A stretch of DNA of 64,000 bases from Glandiceps talaboti. Taxonomy: Eukaryota; Hemichordata; Enteropneusta; Spengelidae. Positions 25,640 through 38,325 of the stretch are shown one piece after another. A model generated the notes under the pieces. It saw nothing but the letters and a program-made list of their open reading frames with translations. It was not told the DNA's origin and did no database searches. Position numbers and translations under genes: made by a program. The first letter of the stretch is position 1. Each line of letters starts with the position of its first letter. The stretch lies in contig NC_135565.1 in the NCBI RefSeq assembly GCF_964340395.1, forward strand, positions 13,634,709-13,698,708. The letters are read 5' to 3'.

Positions 25640-26800
25640 TGTGATAGTTTGATGAAATATGTACAGACATCAATGGGAAAGAAAACAGATGTACATGAAG
25701 GGTCAGAAAGAAAAAGAATTTTGGTATCTTTTAGTTTTAAATGTTTAGGGTTGGAGATTTAAACTAGTGTCGGTTGTGTTATCGGAAACACACATTTTTT
25801 TGCATAACTTTAAAAAAAATATAATTATTGACGAAGGAATGAATTTGTTGTTATTTAATTTAATTAGTTTACCGATGTATGATTACATTCCAAATAACAA
25901 TTCTCAATAATATAAAATTTAAATTATTGACTTTTTCCTACGATATGAAAGAACTTTAAAGGGACAGAGCGTTGTCTTCGTTTTTGAACTTGATTATTAG
26001 ATTATGCAAATTTCACAAACTTCGAGAACATGTTATCAAATCCCTGAGGTGTGAGCAGGTCATAAGTTGAAATGATGCTGGAGGGACAGCGCTTTATGAA
26101 CATATGGAGTATGCCCTCTGGTGATGACCTTTAGGAACAAGGTCAGGTACAAGTCTGATCCTGCTTGTCAGTTTCTGTCAAAGTGTCGTCCATGATATAT
26201 GGCAATGCTTTGTTTGCGGAGCAAAAGGTGTTCTTTGTCAAATGGGAAAATTGATAGAAAATCTGTCAAAAACAGTGACAGCAGAACTTTGTGTAAATTA
26301 TATTGTTATTGCTTTGTGGGATGTGTACAGAGTAAATTTGTAGAGAAGAGATGCCCAGAGTAACTGCATAATCTGTTAGACTTGAGGGTATCAAGTTCTT
26401 TGCACTGTACTGCAGGTAGCTGCAAATTGTTTGTTGTCTAGGGACTTCAAATACCCTGGTAACACATAACCTTGGATAAGAGAGAGACTGTGCTCTTTCA
26501 CAGCCATTCACATTGTTTCATGAATTTCAGTATCGGGTAGGGATTGGGCTTCTGGTGTTAGAGAAATGGAAAATCGAGTCAATTTGAATTTGTATTGAAA
26601 CATTTATTTTTCCCGTAAGCCTCAATTTGGTAGGGAAGGGGAACATTAATAAAAAATGAATAAATATTATAATTTCCTGTGCAGTTCCTCATCTGTTATT
26701 AATGTGGATACCAGCAAAATTATGGAGTTTTGGAAATTTGGACAATTTACAATTTGTATAATAGTATATTTCATAGACTTTCATCCTTATATGTGAAGTG
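25640..26800. other. Non-coding stretch, nothing specific recognised
   Basis: AT-rich sequence. The 81-codon minus-strand frame at 26266-26511 has no domain that I recognise. A tttaaagggacag motif near 25957 resembles the end of TTAA-type elements, but no matching opposite end was found. Confidence 0.5.
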
Positions 26801-26810
26801 AACACAGTGA

Positions 26811-27039
26811 CACACACACACACACACACACATACATACACGCAGGTATGCATATGCACACATGTACGCGGATGCGTGCGCATGTGCGTACATACATACA
26901 TGCATGCACACAGACACACAAACATACATACATGTTACATACAGATACGCATGCATGCATACACACAGACAGATAGACAAACACAGACATGTAAATACAT
27001 ACAGACACGCATGCATGCACACAGACAGACAGACAGACA

Positions 27040-27104
<65 letters not shown>
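26811..27104. repeat. Compound microsatellite (AC)n, (CATA)n, (GACA)n, (AC)n
   Basis: An AC run at 26811-26831 is followed by CATA/CATG-rich degenerate sequence, a GACA run at about 27019-27042, and a long AC run to 27104. The six open frames of 75-118 codons across it on both strands are repeat translations. Confidence 0.97.
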
Positions 27105-27107
<3 letters not shown>

Positions 27108-27718
27108 TGTTTAGTAGTGAATCCACCCTGACAAATAACCAGATAGAAAAATGATGGTGCAATAGCTTAATTCTTCATACATGTACATGTAAGTGCTTCT
27201 TACATCTTGAAGGAAATGCATGCTTTGACGTGTGACAAATAATCTGTTGTAGCCTCAAAGAGGCCTGACGCTGTTTGACCAATATGCTGTCAGTAAACTA
27301 TTAACTCAGTCCCAATGGTCGTGATATGTATGAATCCTATGGCAGCTGGGTGATAAACAAGTTTCTATATTAAGGCTTAGATTAAATATACAGTTTTTAA
27401 TATGAAATGGATCTTTACATCCAGGGATACTTTATAAATATCTAATGAGTGTTTTGATATTTTTTCTTTTAAAAACGTGTTGTCTCAAAGGAGACAGTTA
27501 GACTAGCCAACTTATGAAAGTGTTCTGTTTATTATATATTACGAAATATGGCAAGATACGGTAGGTGGTAGTGAAGGAGTTAGAAACAAGATACCACAGT
27601 AGTTGATATTAGCACTTTTGAAGGATATGAGGATATGATTCAGTAGTGCTATGCAGTTATCTTGTCTTGTACATGTACGTATGTGTTTAAAATGTGTATG
27701 ACTCTAGAGTTGATAGCC

Positions 27719-27872
27719 GTGTGTGTGTGTGTGGGGGGGGGGTGTGTGGGTGAGTGGATGTGTGTGTGTGTGTGTGTGGGTGAGTGTGTGTGTATGTGGG
27801 TGGGTGGGTGTGTGTGGGTGAGTGAGTGGGGGTGGATGGGGTGGGGGTGTGCCTGCCTGCCTGCCTGTCTCT
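27719..27872. repeat. Compound (TG)n / GGGTG-rich microsatellite with (CCTG)n end
   Basis: TG units alternate with runs of G and gggtgagtg variants, ending in four gcct units. The plus strand contains many G3-G9 runs, so G-quadruplex formation is possible. Confidence 0.95.
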
Positions 27873-28388
27873 CCATGTATCTCTTCATATGCATATACGT
27901 ACGTATGTACATACGTATATAAGCACCAAAGCTAGAAAGCAGCTTACCATTGTATTTAGCAAAACCATTGTGACTATTCAAATTAGTAGAATGGAAAGAT
28001 GAACAGGTCGGAAGTTAAAACGATTTGTAGTAGTCTGGTTTTAAAACAATTTCAGCAACCTGCCATTTCCTTTCTAACCTAGCATTACCATGGTAACATT
28101 TCATTTCTTTCAGCATTGCATTCAATGCTTTTTATCTGAGTTCAATTTGTATAAGTTAAATTAGTCTCCTCGCTAAAGTCAGGAATTCTATCTTTGCAAG
28201 AAAGGTCCGCACAACCTAAATCTTGACTCTTTTTTCTCAAAGCAGAGTCACAAAATACATTAAGTAATCAGTTTTGATGAAAACTGAAAAGATCTATTTA
28301 GCTGTGATGCCATACAAATGATTACTAAACGTGTCACCAGACCCATTACCAAGTTATAGAGTTCGGAGGATAAATAACCCATTTGGGA

Positions 28389-28443
28389 GCCATTTTGAAA
28401 CTAAATGATAGCCATTTTGAAACTAAATGATAGCCATTTTGAA
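28389..28443. repeat. 22-bp direct repeat, 2.5 perfect copies
   Basis: The unit gccattttgaaactaaatga plus ta occurs at 28389 and 28411 without difference, with a half unit at 28433. Perfect identity suggests a recent slippage or duplication event. Confidence 0.95.
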
Positions 28444-28559
28444 CAATTCCCAAAACTATTACGATTTGCCTTATATTGCTTTAGCTATAAAATAAGTTGT
28501 TAAATTTTCATGTTTAGTCTTCATTTCAACTCATTCTGCATGTTTCAAACTGTTTATTA

Positions 28560-29400
28560 ATGTTGAAGGTTTATTACAACGATTTATTAAAGCATCTCTA
28601 GCGATATGCACTTGAAGTAGAAGTTTAATAGTCAGGCGAGAGCCATGACAGCAGGCATTTTGGGTGACAAATAGGAGTTATCTTTGTTTACCCAGCCTTG
28701 CAAAAACACCAACCATCCTATGTCAGGATCAAGGTTTTTATTGTTAAAGTGCCTTATTAAAGTGCTTTGATGTAATGAACTTGAAGTAGATGTAAACTTG
28801 TAATAGCTGAGAGCAGTCCTGGCAGCTAGTTGCCTAATAGTTGTGTTGCTCTGTTCATATAGTCTAGAAGAAACACCAACCTTCCTATATCAGGTTCAAG
28901 TCGGAGGTGTTTTCATTGTTAACGTTTCTCATTAGACTTGACCTAAAGTAGTGAATGTAAACTTGCTGTTGCTCAGCTGAGAGCAGTCATACCAGCCAGT
29001 AGAGTGACATACACAGGTTACATGCGTAGCTCATTTTTGTTAAAGTTTGGGAGAAACACCAACCCTCCTAGATAAGGTTCAAGTCGGAGGTGTTTTCATT
29101 GTTAAAGTGTCTCATTAAATTTGATGTCATCAAGATGAAGTAGATGTAAACTTTTGTTTGGTGAGTTAGTGGAGAAGCAGTGACAGCAGGCAATTGATTG
29201 TCAAATGCAAATATTGGTTCTGTTTACCTAGTCTTGAATAAAGATAACCATTCTACATGTATGTCAGGTTCAAATTAGAGGCTGCTTGATTGTTAAAGTG
29301 TCTCATTAGATTTGATGTAAGGTATTTGAAGTATATTTGTAGTAGCTATCCAGCTGAAGCCAGAACAGGCTTATTGAGTTCCCTTAATTAACCCTGACAA
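28560..29400. repeat. Degenerate tandem array, about 180-bp units, about 5 copies
   Basis: The motif gaaacaccaacc, followed by tcctatntcaggttcaagtc, occurs near 28706, 28873, 29056 and (diverged) 29243. A partial first unit begins near 28565. Each unit continues with tgtttntattgttaaagtg, then cattaaatttgatgt, gaagtagatgtaaactt and gagagcagtnntngcagc. Spacing is 167-187 bp. No frame persists across units. Confidence 0.92.
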
Positions 29401-29506
29401 CGGTTAATCAGTCCTATTTTCATGGCTTGAAAAGCCTCCTATCCCAAGAAAGAGTCAGCCGATATAACTGACAATCTACAAAATATGTAGGTCTTGGTTT
29501 TACTAA

Positions 29507-29534
29507 GTACTATAGTAGACACAAACTATAGTAC
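29507..29534. other. Perfect 9-bp inverted repeat
   Basis: gtactatag at 29507-29515 is the reverse complement of ctatagtac at 29526-29534, with a 10-base spacer. It is immediately followed by a second hairpin, acatgtca/tgacatgt. The pair lies in otherwise unremarkable sequence. Confidence 0.85.
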
Positions 29535-29824
29535 ATGTCAAACTATTGTTGTGACATGTTGATATGAGCTATTGAATGGACTTTGGCTTAATATACTCAC
29601 AGTAGGGTGTCATACATGTAACTGCAGACTTCCGCTGACCTTACAGTTACGTTTTAGGGACTTCCAATATTTACATTATCTTCATCACAGGGTGATTAGA
29701 TTTATACAACAGAGGTATCGCCATCATGTGTAGTCTACCGCATTGAACAGTAATAGTGTTGGTTTCTGTCTAACTTAGTAAATCGAGACTGCAGTTGCCA
29801 GAGTAGTTTCGTTTCTGTGTCTTC

Positions 29825-30305
29825 ACAAAGATGACCTGAAATTGTACTTACCTAAGGTTAACTGCAACATTTTGATGGGCAGGATGAGGGCAGGGGAGTC
29901 AATGGGGATCTCTTGAACTCCTGAACTGTCCTGAACTTGACCTGTCTGGTGCTCACATAATGTAGCATTTAAAATAGGAATCAGCTGATTTGAATCTTGT
30001 GACATCAATAATGTGACCTGAAAATGTATGACTCTAAGAATACCTCAAAGTTTGCGTGGGCAGGATGTCGTGGGTGAGGAATGGTGGATCTTCTGCATCC
30101 CTGAATTTGACCTGGAGTTGACCTGTTTGGGGTGACTTGCGTGACTGGTTGCATTTCGAAGTAAAAGTCAGCTGATTTGATATTTTTCATCACTAATGTT
30201 GACTGAACTCATAGTGATGATATCTAACGATAACTATAATATGTAGGCGGGCAGGATGGGATGGGGGAGGCATTGTGTATCTCCTGAACTTTTGAATTGT
30301 CCTGA
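29825..30305. repeat. Tandem array, about 185-bp units, 2.7 copies
   Basis: gacctgaaattgta near 29833 and gacctgaaaatgta near 30015 start corresponding units. The shared gggcaggatg occurs at 29877, 30058 and 30247, and aatcagctgatttga near 29981 recurs as gtcagctgatttga near 30167. The third unit runs directly into a shorter repeat family. Minus-strand frames of 61-62 codons sit at equivalent positions in two units, which shows that they are repeat-derived. Confidence 0.92.
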
Positions 30306-30540
30306 ACATGACCTGTGTGTGGGCTGACATGGTAGCATCTATCATCCTACTTACAAATACATGACCCGTGTGTGGGCTGACATGGTAGCATATACCAACC
30401 TACATTTATACATGACCTGTGTGTGGGCCGACATGGGAGTATCTACCATCCTACATACAAATACATGACCTGTGTGTGGGCCGACATGGTAGCAATGCAT
30501 GTACCATCCTACATTGTACATGTACATACAAATACATAAT
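30306..30540. repeat. Tandem array, about 52-bp units, 4 copies
   Basis: acatgacctgtgtgtgggct starts at 30306, 30359, 30410 and 30463. It is followed by gacatggtagcatctaccat, then cctacatacaaat. The first unit shares its opening with the end of the 185-bp unit just upstream, so the shorter array probably amplified from within the longer unit. Confidence 0.94.
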
Positions 30541-30544
30541 AATT

Positions 30545-33500
30545 ACACTACCTGAGATGAAAGCCAGGAGCATCATAGGAAGGACACCTGCGTATAAACT
30601 AATTAACTTAACTCCATTGTAGTTTTATCAAGTAATATTCCATGCGTTCCTGGCTATGAGCGTATTCACTTCAACAGTAAGAATGTGGCCTTGCCCTTTG
30701 ATGTGATGGCTCTATTCATAAATGTCTTATTAATCATATTATTCATATCTAACTTCTTGCAAAAGCGCACCGACTTGCAAAACTATTTGAAGCTTTAAGC
30801 TGTTTTTGCACTTATATACTACAGATAATAATTATATTTGACATCCTTAGAATATCACAGAAATATATGTTTCTGTTGGTTGGATGGTGTATATTGTAAA
30901 GAGAACAGCGATGGATAACCACGGCCTGTTTTACGGCAACGTTCTTAACGAGCCTCTTCGAAATGTAGTGCTAGAAATCTCTGGTTTGCAAGAATGAAAT
31001 TCAAACTATTGACACAGACATGCCTAGCAACTAAGACAATACCCATAGCAACAGCAAAAGTGGTGGAATACTAATATTGTAACTTTCAGAAACTAATGCA
31101 ATTTTTTTCTTGGTCACATAAAAATGTGTCCATTTCCTAATTGGATTGAGAAATAGAATTTATGAAGTAGATGAAACCATTAGATGGCTGTATATTTGAA
31201 CGGAGTATACCATATATACATATATCATACTAGTAAATGCAGGTATGTTTGAGCTGATTAAATATGTATATTACTTTTTCGAAAATGGAGAATATATGCT
31301 GTACAGATGATGTTGTAAAAGTGCAAATAGTCTGTATGTGTTCAGGTTCTAAGAGTTTAACGACTTGAGTGTTAAACATTCATAAATCTGTAACTATACA
31401 AAGTTCATGCAATCATGATAGTTGAATGGTTATTAAAAAATGGCTTGCTTCAGAATGTGAAAGTTGCTGGTGCTAGCCATGATACTGGTATTTGTTCCTG
31501 AGTGACTCAAGGTGTTGGGTAAGATTTGAACTATCATTGTGCCCCAGTCAACCCAGTTGTATGATTGGGGATCTGGTAGGATAGAAGGTGCTATGTGAAG
31601 GATTCTATGCACCAAGTAGCTAGAGTGATTGTATGTTCCCAAGGAGTTACAGAAGTGAGTCAAGTTGTTGTGTTGTTATAGGTCCGTACACAAGGTACTA
31701 ACTCAGTAACTGTAATGCACTATAAAAATGACATTCAAAATTGTAGTGGAGTCACAACAACCAGAAATGCTTTTAAAATTGGATTTGGTACAGATAATGT
31801 TTATAGTATTTCATGGAAATCTAATTTCAGTAATCAAAGAAGTAACACCTTTGAAAACTATGTAAAAATATAATCAATTCATGTACATACTGTGTTATTC
31901 ATTTATGAAATCATTCGTAATATTTGAATACAAAAATGGGTAGAATTTCTGACAAATTTCATATATAGGTGAGTAATTGCCAGGAAAACAAGATCAACAT
32001 TTGTAGATAATTTGAAGTACTATTTCACTAATCTTATATTTGTCAGATGTGACTGGATCCAGATCCAGCACCAGATCCAGATTTCACTAATCTTAGATTT
32101 GTCAGATGTGACTCAAGGTAAGACTGTGTACATGTAATTCTGGACTTAGCAGACATGGTTAAGTATTGCGTCTCTCAAAGGTGTTATAATGCTGCCAACG
32201 CGTCTGATGAGCTATGGGAAAAGTCATTTATCATCCCCGATTATTATCGACTCTTGAAAATTATCAATGAAATTTAAGTAGTGAGGGTGGGAAGGTGGTT
32301 CACTTAATATCTCAATCCCTCTCTTGGTGTCAGAAAATAATTATCTGTAATAATTGGCAGTAGCTGCTGTAAATGGTTTTGTCGGGGTTTGATAGTCGTC
32401 GTGGGAATCGGAACTCTTCAGGGACTAAGTAGAAATATTTGGGTAAAATATTTTGCTTCTGTTGGCAAATTAACCATTCACATTTACGTTGTTTTGTGGT
32501 TAGGAAATGGTGTGTTGCATTTAATTTGAAGGCATCAAGGAGTGCTTTATATTCATAACCTGTAAACAATTACTTGTCTTTGTATCGTGAATGATTTCTC
32601 TTCTAAAATGTATAATAAACATTCCTTCAATATTTACGAGTACGGTTAAATATGGTGGTTTCATCCACAACTTAAGATGCGTAGGTGCATATGACTGTCG
32701 TCTTCTTACATTGCTGTCTAGCTGTATGCTGTATAATCTAGAAAAATGAATTCTTGGAATAAATTGTAGAAAATTGATGTCATCCATCACTGATGTAATA
32801 ATTGTCATCGTTGCCGTGGTGCCAAGGGAGGGTAGAATTTGACAAATCATTGCATTAACCCCTACGTACTCTCACCTCAACAACTCCAACCCTGTAGAGA
32901 TAAACCAAAAATGGATGTCACGGGAACATTGCACTCATACAAATACATCATAAAATATTCATAATTTCATATTTAATGTGCAAGGCTGTGCAAGGTACTG
33001 AAAAAAATATGAAGAAAGACATGATCGACCGTGCATTACTAGTAATTTTCCAATAAAAATGTAGATTTACAGATTAAAACTTCAATATTTTCTGTGAATC
33101 TACATGTACAGCTGGGACAATGTACTTGAAAGATGTGTTTCAATGAAGAAAAAATCTCTAGTGTCTAGCATTCTACTAAAGTGCCATGTTTCTTGTACAT
33201 TTGACTGGAGCTGAAAGCGTGGAGGCTGAAGGTCATATTGAACATTCATATTTTATGGAAAACTGTCTTTATAAATGCTAGAAACAGAACCAAAATAGGT
33301 AATTAATCACCATAAAGAAAGCGTACAACTAACACACTCTTGACAGACACGGTTTTCTGTTAAACTTAAAGTTAATAATTGTCATGTACGCTCACTTGTG
33401 GAATTGATCATTTCAAAATGGCAAACATACTACGTTGTATTGACATTAGGTTGATCATTCATCAACAGCCATTGTGACATGGAAAATATAATGGAATAAC

Positions 33501-34120
33501 ATTCCATGGTTACTCTCTTAGTATCTATAATATGATGCCGCAGATATAAGGAATGCTTTGAAATATTCATATTGCGAATAGTCATTTTTATAATTATGAA
33601 TATTTCACCACAAAATGAATGGCGTTAAAGAGACAGTGGGGATGAGATAAGTGTTATTTTTGTAGTTTTGTGTTTTCAGTTTTCTAAAGAGTATGTTCAT
33701 TTTGTAATTGGATATATTATGCTCTTAACTCAATCGGCCCTTGAGTGATGAGCTCAATGTATTAAAGTCAGGAGGAAACAAAATATAAGACACTTTGTAG
33801 ATAAGTATATCATATTACAGAAATACTCTTGATAACATTCCGTTTTTATGGTACCGACGTTGACGAGGTGATTCAGCTAGAATAAGAACCATGGAATACT
33901 ATTGTGATGAAGCATGAAATGCAAATGCAGTCAGAATTGCCATGACTGTATTCAGTTATGTGTCATTTGTAATCATTGTTATTCTGTTGTATGAATTAAT
34001 CATGTCATTACCACATTTTAAAAGATCATTTAAACTCCAGCTGAAATGTGTTAACTGTGAGATGAAAGATAGGTTTGTATAACAGCCTCCAAAACTACAC
34101 TTACAATATAAAGGTACAGA
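30545..34120. other. Non-coding stretch with one small duplication
   Basis: A 60-bp direct duplication is present: tttcactaatcttanatttg with tcagatgtgact begins at 32022 and again at 32082, separated by a gatccagatccag-type repeat. The minus-strand frames at 32330-32569 and 32521-32850 have no known domain. No gene is called. Confidence 0.5.
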
Positions 34121-34126
34121 TTGAAA

Positions 34127-34217
34127 GACTTGTCATCGTTTCGGCTTATGTAACCACTATTTCCAATGTGGGTGTAACGAGTGGTTATGTATAAAGTGGA
34201 AGCAACGATGAATCTTC
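34127..34217. mobile_element. Imperfect foldback sequence, about 90 bp
   Basis: The left arm contains tcatcgtttcggcttatgta, then accact. The right arm read in reverse complement contains tcatcgttgcttcc, then actttatacataaccact. The arms match over about 25 bases with a few inserted bases, around a short GT-rich centre. It may be a decayed MITE remnant or a simple hairpin. No target duplication was identified. Confidence 0.5.
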
Positions 34218-34219
34218 CA

Positions 34220-35745
34220 GCCTAATAAAGGAACTGATGAAAGCTCCTCCTTAATTGACTCACAGTCATGTACAAACTAGGCTGACTGCGACAGAGAAAC
34301 TGCATCTTCTGATCCAGTATACTTTAGATGGAATCACTGTTCAGTTAAAGCCTCTTCAACCTTCATCTGTACAAGTCAACCCCAAAGTTGTGTCCTCCGC
34401 CGTGTTTCTTGAGAGTATTGAATGATTGATGCTACACAACTTGTAAAAATTTTCAGAGTAAGAATTTTAGACCAACAGTATAAACAATTTTTAAAAAAGT
34501 ATTTGCTGTATTAAGTCTAAATATACAAGGCGTATGCCAATTTTACTACACCTTGATGTACTATGAGGTGGTGGCAAAAACTTTGGAATATTCTCATTAT
34601 TTTCTGTCTTTGTGGCATACTAGTATTTCAGTTTGATTCCACAACTTCACAAGGCTTATTTTTGCACCAAATGAGTAGTAACATTGTTCTTTCAATGCAG
34701 AAATGTCATGAATATTGTAGCATGTTAAATTGAAAGTCATTTATCACGACCACAGCTAGCAGTGTCTTCCTAACACTTGTAGTTTTACTCATTTAATTAA
34801 CTTATGACGTGCACTCTAACATCGCAAATCCTGTGGAACGTTCTGTCTGGGCTGCATCTGGCCACTCCAAGCATGGCTGCCCTATCAGTATCAGTAATTT
34901 GTGCAGCAAATAGAATACCCAAGAGGGGAAGGCTGCTAACAATGCATACAAGTCATACAAACATAAAACTGTAATTAGGTAAATCTGCTGGAAGCTTAAA
35001 ACAAACATGGATAAAAAGTCGGATGACTATGCTACGTTTTGTAATCCTGTATAAACGATCCTGCCCAGACCGTCTGTGACACGTAGTATTGATCCACTCT
35101 CTGCCTCATTCTCATCTCAGAAAATAACTGAAATGTGATAATCAAATTAAGTCATAATGTGATTATTGATTATTGGTGAGTAAGCTATAGTGTGATGAAT
35201 GATTGAAAGAACATAAAAAGTGGGCTTTTTTGATCTTGAAGAAGTTCAAAATTGGATAAAACTCATTAAATGTTTGCCATGTGAAGAGTTGGCATGCCAG
35301 ACTAATCGGATATAATTTGTAGTGGAAATCTCTCTGAATGGGTTTAGTAATTGAACAGTGATTATTGGAAACAGCTAGATGAGATTACTTACGACCAGTA
35401 TGGATAAAGTTTAATGGAAATTTATTACACAATGCTAAATACAAGATACGAGAGACATGATGGGGAAAACACAGAACCTGGCTGAGAGAATAAATTGGTC
35501 ATGTGGGAGACAGAAGAATGGATGTATGATTATATACGACAGAGATGTTATTACGTTACTGTGTACTGGGACTTACTATTTATGAATGATACTAGATAAT
35601 TGGAGGGAATAGCTTTTAGTTTCTCCCTAGTCGGGTAGCTCCATATCTGGAGTTTTAAAATAAGTCATTCCCTTTGGGCAGTGTAAGATGGGACCTACAA
35701 GAATTATCTTCACGTGTGTGAGCATGCATGCATACCTGTCCATCT
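34220..35745. other. Non-coding stretch, nothing specific recognised
   Basis: AT-rich sequence. A 68-codon hydrophobic minus-strand frame at 34802-35008 has no recognisable family. I see no repeat. Confidence 0.5.
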
Positions 35746-35754
35746 GCTTGTTTG

Positions 35755-35764
35755 CCTGCCTGTA

Positions 35765-35809
<45 letters not shown>

Positions 35810-36019
35810 GTCTGTTTCTGTGTATGTATGTATGTATGTATGCATGTATGTATGTATGTATGTTTGTATGTATGTATGTATGTATGTATGTATGTATGTA
35901 TGTATGTATGTATGTATGTATGTATGTATGTATGTATGTATGTATGTATGTATGTATGTATGTATGTATGTGTCTGTCTGACTAACTGACTCTGACTGAA
36001 TATGTTACTCTGCCTGCCC

Positions 36020-36059
<40 letters not shown>

Positions 36060-36131
36060 TTATGTCTGTCTGTCTTACTGACTGAATATCTTACTCTGCC
36101 TGCCCGTCTGTCTGACTGTCTGTCTGTCTGT
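35755..36131. repeat. Compound microsatellite (TGTC)n, (TATG)n, (TGTC)n
   Basis: A TGTC run at about 35767-35805 and a long TATG run at about 35821-35970 are followed by two TGTC blocks. These blocks each carry the same leader tgactgaatat, then ttactctgcctgcccgtctg, near 35992 and 36080. The duplicated leader shows that an 88-bp segment, rather than only the microsatellite, was copied. Frames across it are artefacts. Confidence 0.97.
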
Positions 36132-36134
36132 CTC

Positions 36135-37115
36135 TTCATTTTTCATTCTATGCACCATAAGATTGCATTGAGGGATGATAATTTATAAATATGATAAAAA
36201 ATATACTGTATCACATCAGGTTGTTTGATTTGATCAGAAATCCAAATTGATTTGAAAGTGAGATTGTCACTCACAGTGGTATGTTTTCAGCTAGACTATA
36301 ACTTTGAAATGAAAATTGGCATGTTAAACCATATGATATACTGATAACCAAAACTGAGCCTATTGACAGTTATGGATCTCAGTTCTAATTGCTCACATCA
36401 CAATGACGGACTTGTAGGTATAACTAACCAGAAATTTGTAAATCTTAGCACAACAAAATTTAAAATACATCATTAATTAGATGACCGAGATTCATATTAG
36501 GCAATTCAAGAAATTGTGATATTAAAATGCAGGTTTCCTTTCGCATGATAGTCGAGAAAATATTTTTAGAATGAAAACTGTAGTTTGATTATACTGATGT
36601 CAGTGGTACTTCCTTTATCAAGATTTCTATCATGTATTATCAGCTGTGAAAAATTTGCAAGTTTTGTTTGTGGAGTCCTGCCTGACTACCGTCGTGAAAT
36701 GTTCAGAATGAAGACTAAATTGATGGCTAGGGTACTATTTAATCAAATCAGATAAACTAGATTTTGTCTGATGTATAGAAGTATAGTCTTTCTATTCTAA
36801 TACACTTCCTCTGTTGTTGAGTATGGTACTTCCGTCGAAGCAGCAGAAACAGAAGATGTTGCCATTCAACGACATTAAGGTGTGAATAGGCACGTTAGTA
36901 CATAACTGTTTGCTGTAGCATACATCTTATCATATAAACCAATTTCTGAAATTGCTGACGAAGAAGCAGGTGAATCCTGAAAACTGATTTATTAATAATC
37001 ATCTCCAACATACCCTGCTCACCTCTCTGTCTTAACTTCATTTATTTATTACTTTATGTCTGGAAAAATTGTATGGACTGAACCATTCTGTAAGACAGGG
37101 ACACATCAGGGATGA
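36135..37115. other. Non-coding stretch, nothing specific recognised
   Basis: AT-rich sequence with no long frame and no repeat that I can see. Confidence 0.5.
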
Positions 37116-37119
37116 ATTT

Positions 37120-38260
37120 CCACGAGTGTCTCTTTCAGCCTCATCTTCAATTCCCTAAGTGGAATGAACTGCAATAGGTAACTTTTACTTAGTATCATGC
37201 AGAAGTCACCAGTCTCACCTTCAAGTTGTAAGTAATGGTTATGTTAAGGATAATCTGTTTTCAAGTTCAGGGTTTTTTAAAGTGCGTAAACCAGGTCCCT
37301 AATCACAAATCTCAATGATCAATAATACAAATAGCATTGTATACTTGAATGCTATTATAGAACTTCGACTGATGTCACTTTCTGTTAAGAAAGACATACT
37401 CAAGTATTTTAAGGGCTCTAGACATATCCATGTAGTCAGAATGTCTTTCAATTACTGTTGTGTAAAATTAAGAAAGACGAGACATGTTCCACTTGACATC
37501 AAGGCTCCTGCTCCCCAGCATATTGTACTTTTTGTGGTACATTTTGTACATTGCAACTTACAGAGGTCGGCAGTCTTATCTTCAAGTCCTCAGTGTCATA
37601 ACTATGCAAAAGTTAATTCGTAAAGCACCCTGCAGAAGTCTGCCATCTCATCCTCAAGTTCTCAGTGGGTATGCAAATGGTGACCTTTACTCAGCACCCT
37701 GCGGAGGTCAGCAGTCTTATCTTCAAGTTCAAAGTGGAGTAGTTATGCAGAAGGTAAATTATATTCAGCTCTCGGCAGAGGCCAATAGTCTCATCTTCAA
37801 GTTCAAAGCATTGTGGTTATCTAAAGGTAATATTTCTTCAGAATCTTGAAGAGGTCAACATGTTCATGTATGAAATGTAATTACGATAACATATGCAAAG
37901 GTAATTTGTAAAACACTGTGTATAGGTCAGCTGTCTCATTTTCAAGTCCAAAGTGTAGTAGTTATGCAAATAACAACACTTATTTAGAATGCTGAAGAGG
38001 TCAACAGTCGTAGTCATATTTATATCTGAAATGTAATGATATGCAAAAGGTAAATAATGATTCATAAAGCACCCAGTGAGGCGAGTAGAATCATCTTCAA
38101 GATCTTTGTGTTGCTGCAAAAAAAAAGGTATTTTGTGTAATTTGTAATTTGGCACTTCAAACAAGTCAGCAAGTCTCATATAATCAAGTCCTAAGTGTAC
38201 TGATTATGCAAAATGTAATTTGTATTCAAGTTCAGAGTTTCTAATTGAAAGTACGTAAAT
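37120..38260. repeat. Degenerate tandem array, about 80-bp units, about 13 copies
   Basis: The motif gaggtcagcagtctcatctt followed by caagttcaaagtg and gtagttatgcaaangtaa recurs. Recognisable tcttcaag cores lie near 37144, 37219, 37579, 37652, 37722, 37796, 37942, 38096 and 38187. Units typically end in a ttcgtaaagcacc or ttcagcaccc segment. Frames of 102-121 codons on the plus strand and 113 codons on the minus strand run through diverged units and show no domain. Confidence 0.9.
37258..37350. repeat. Boundary segment of the 80-bp array, first copy
   Basis: This segment (ttcaagttcagggtttttta, later gtccctaatcacaaatctca, then caataatacaaatag) has a second copy at about 38223-38325, about 965 bp downstream at the other end of the array. 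It therefore marks a higher-order duplication enclosing most of the array. Confidence 0.85.
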
Positions 38261-38325
38261 AGTATCCCTAACCACAAATCTCTACGATCCCGAGTGATTA
38301 ATAACGCAAATAGGGTCGTACCCTT
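38223..38325. repeat. Boundary segment of the 80-bp array, second copy
   Basis: Contains ttcaagttcagagtttctaa, gtatccctaaccacaaatct and taataacgcaaatag in the same order as the 37258-37350 segment. It has roughly 80 percent identity by eye, and an 8-10-base insertion before taataacg. Confidence 0.85.

Noticed and set aside
25950-25980. tttaaagggacagag as another TTAA-type element end
   Set aside because: No inverted partner end was found within a reasonable distance.
32330-32850. Two overlapping minus-strand frames (79 and 109 codons) with an ag-like boundary near 32560
   Set aside because: The frames overlap in different phases, no domain is visible, and splice signals are weak.
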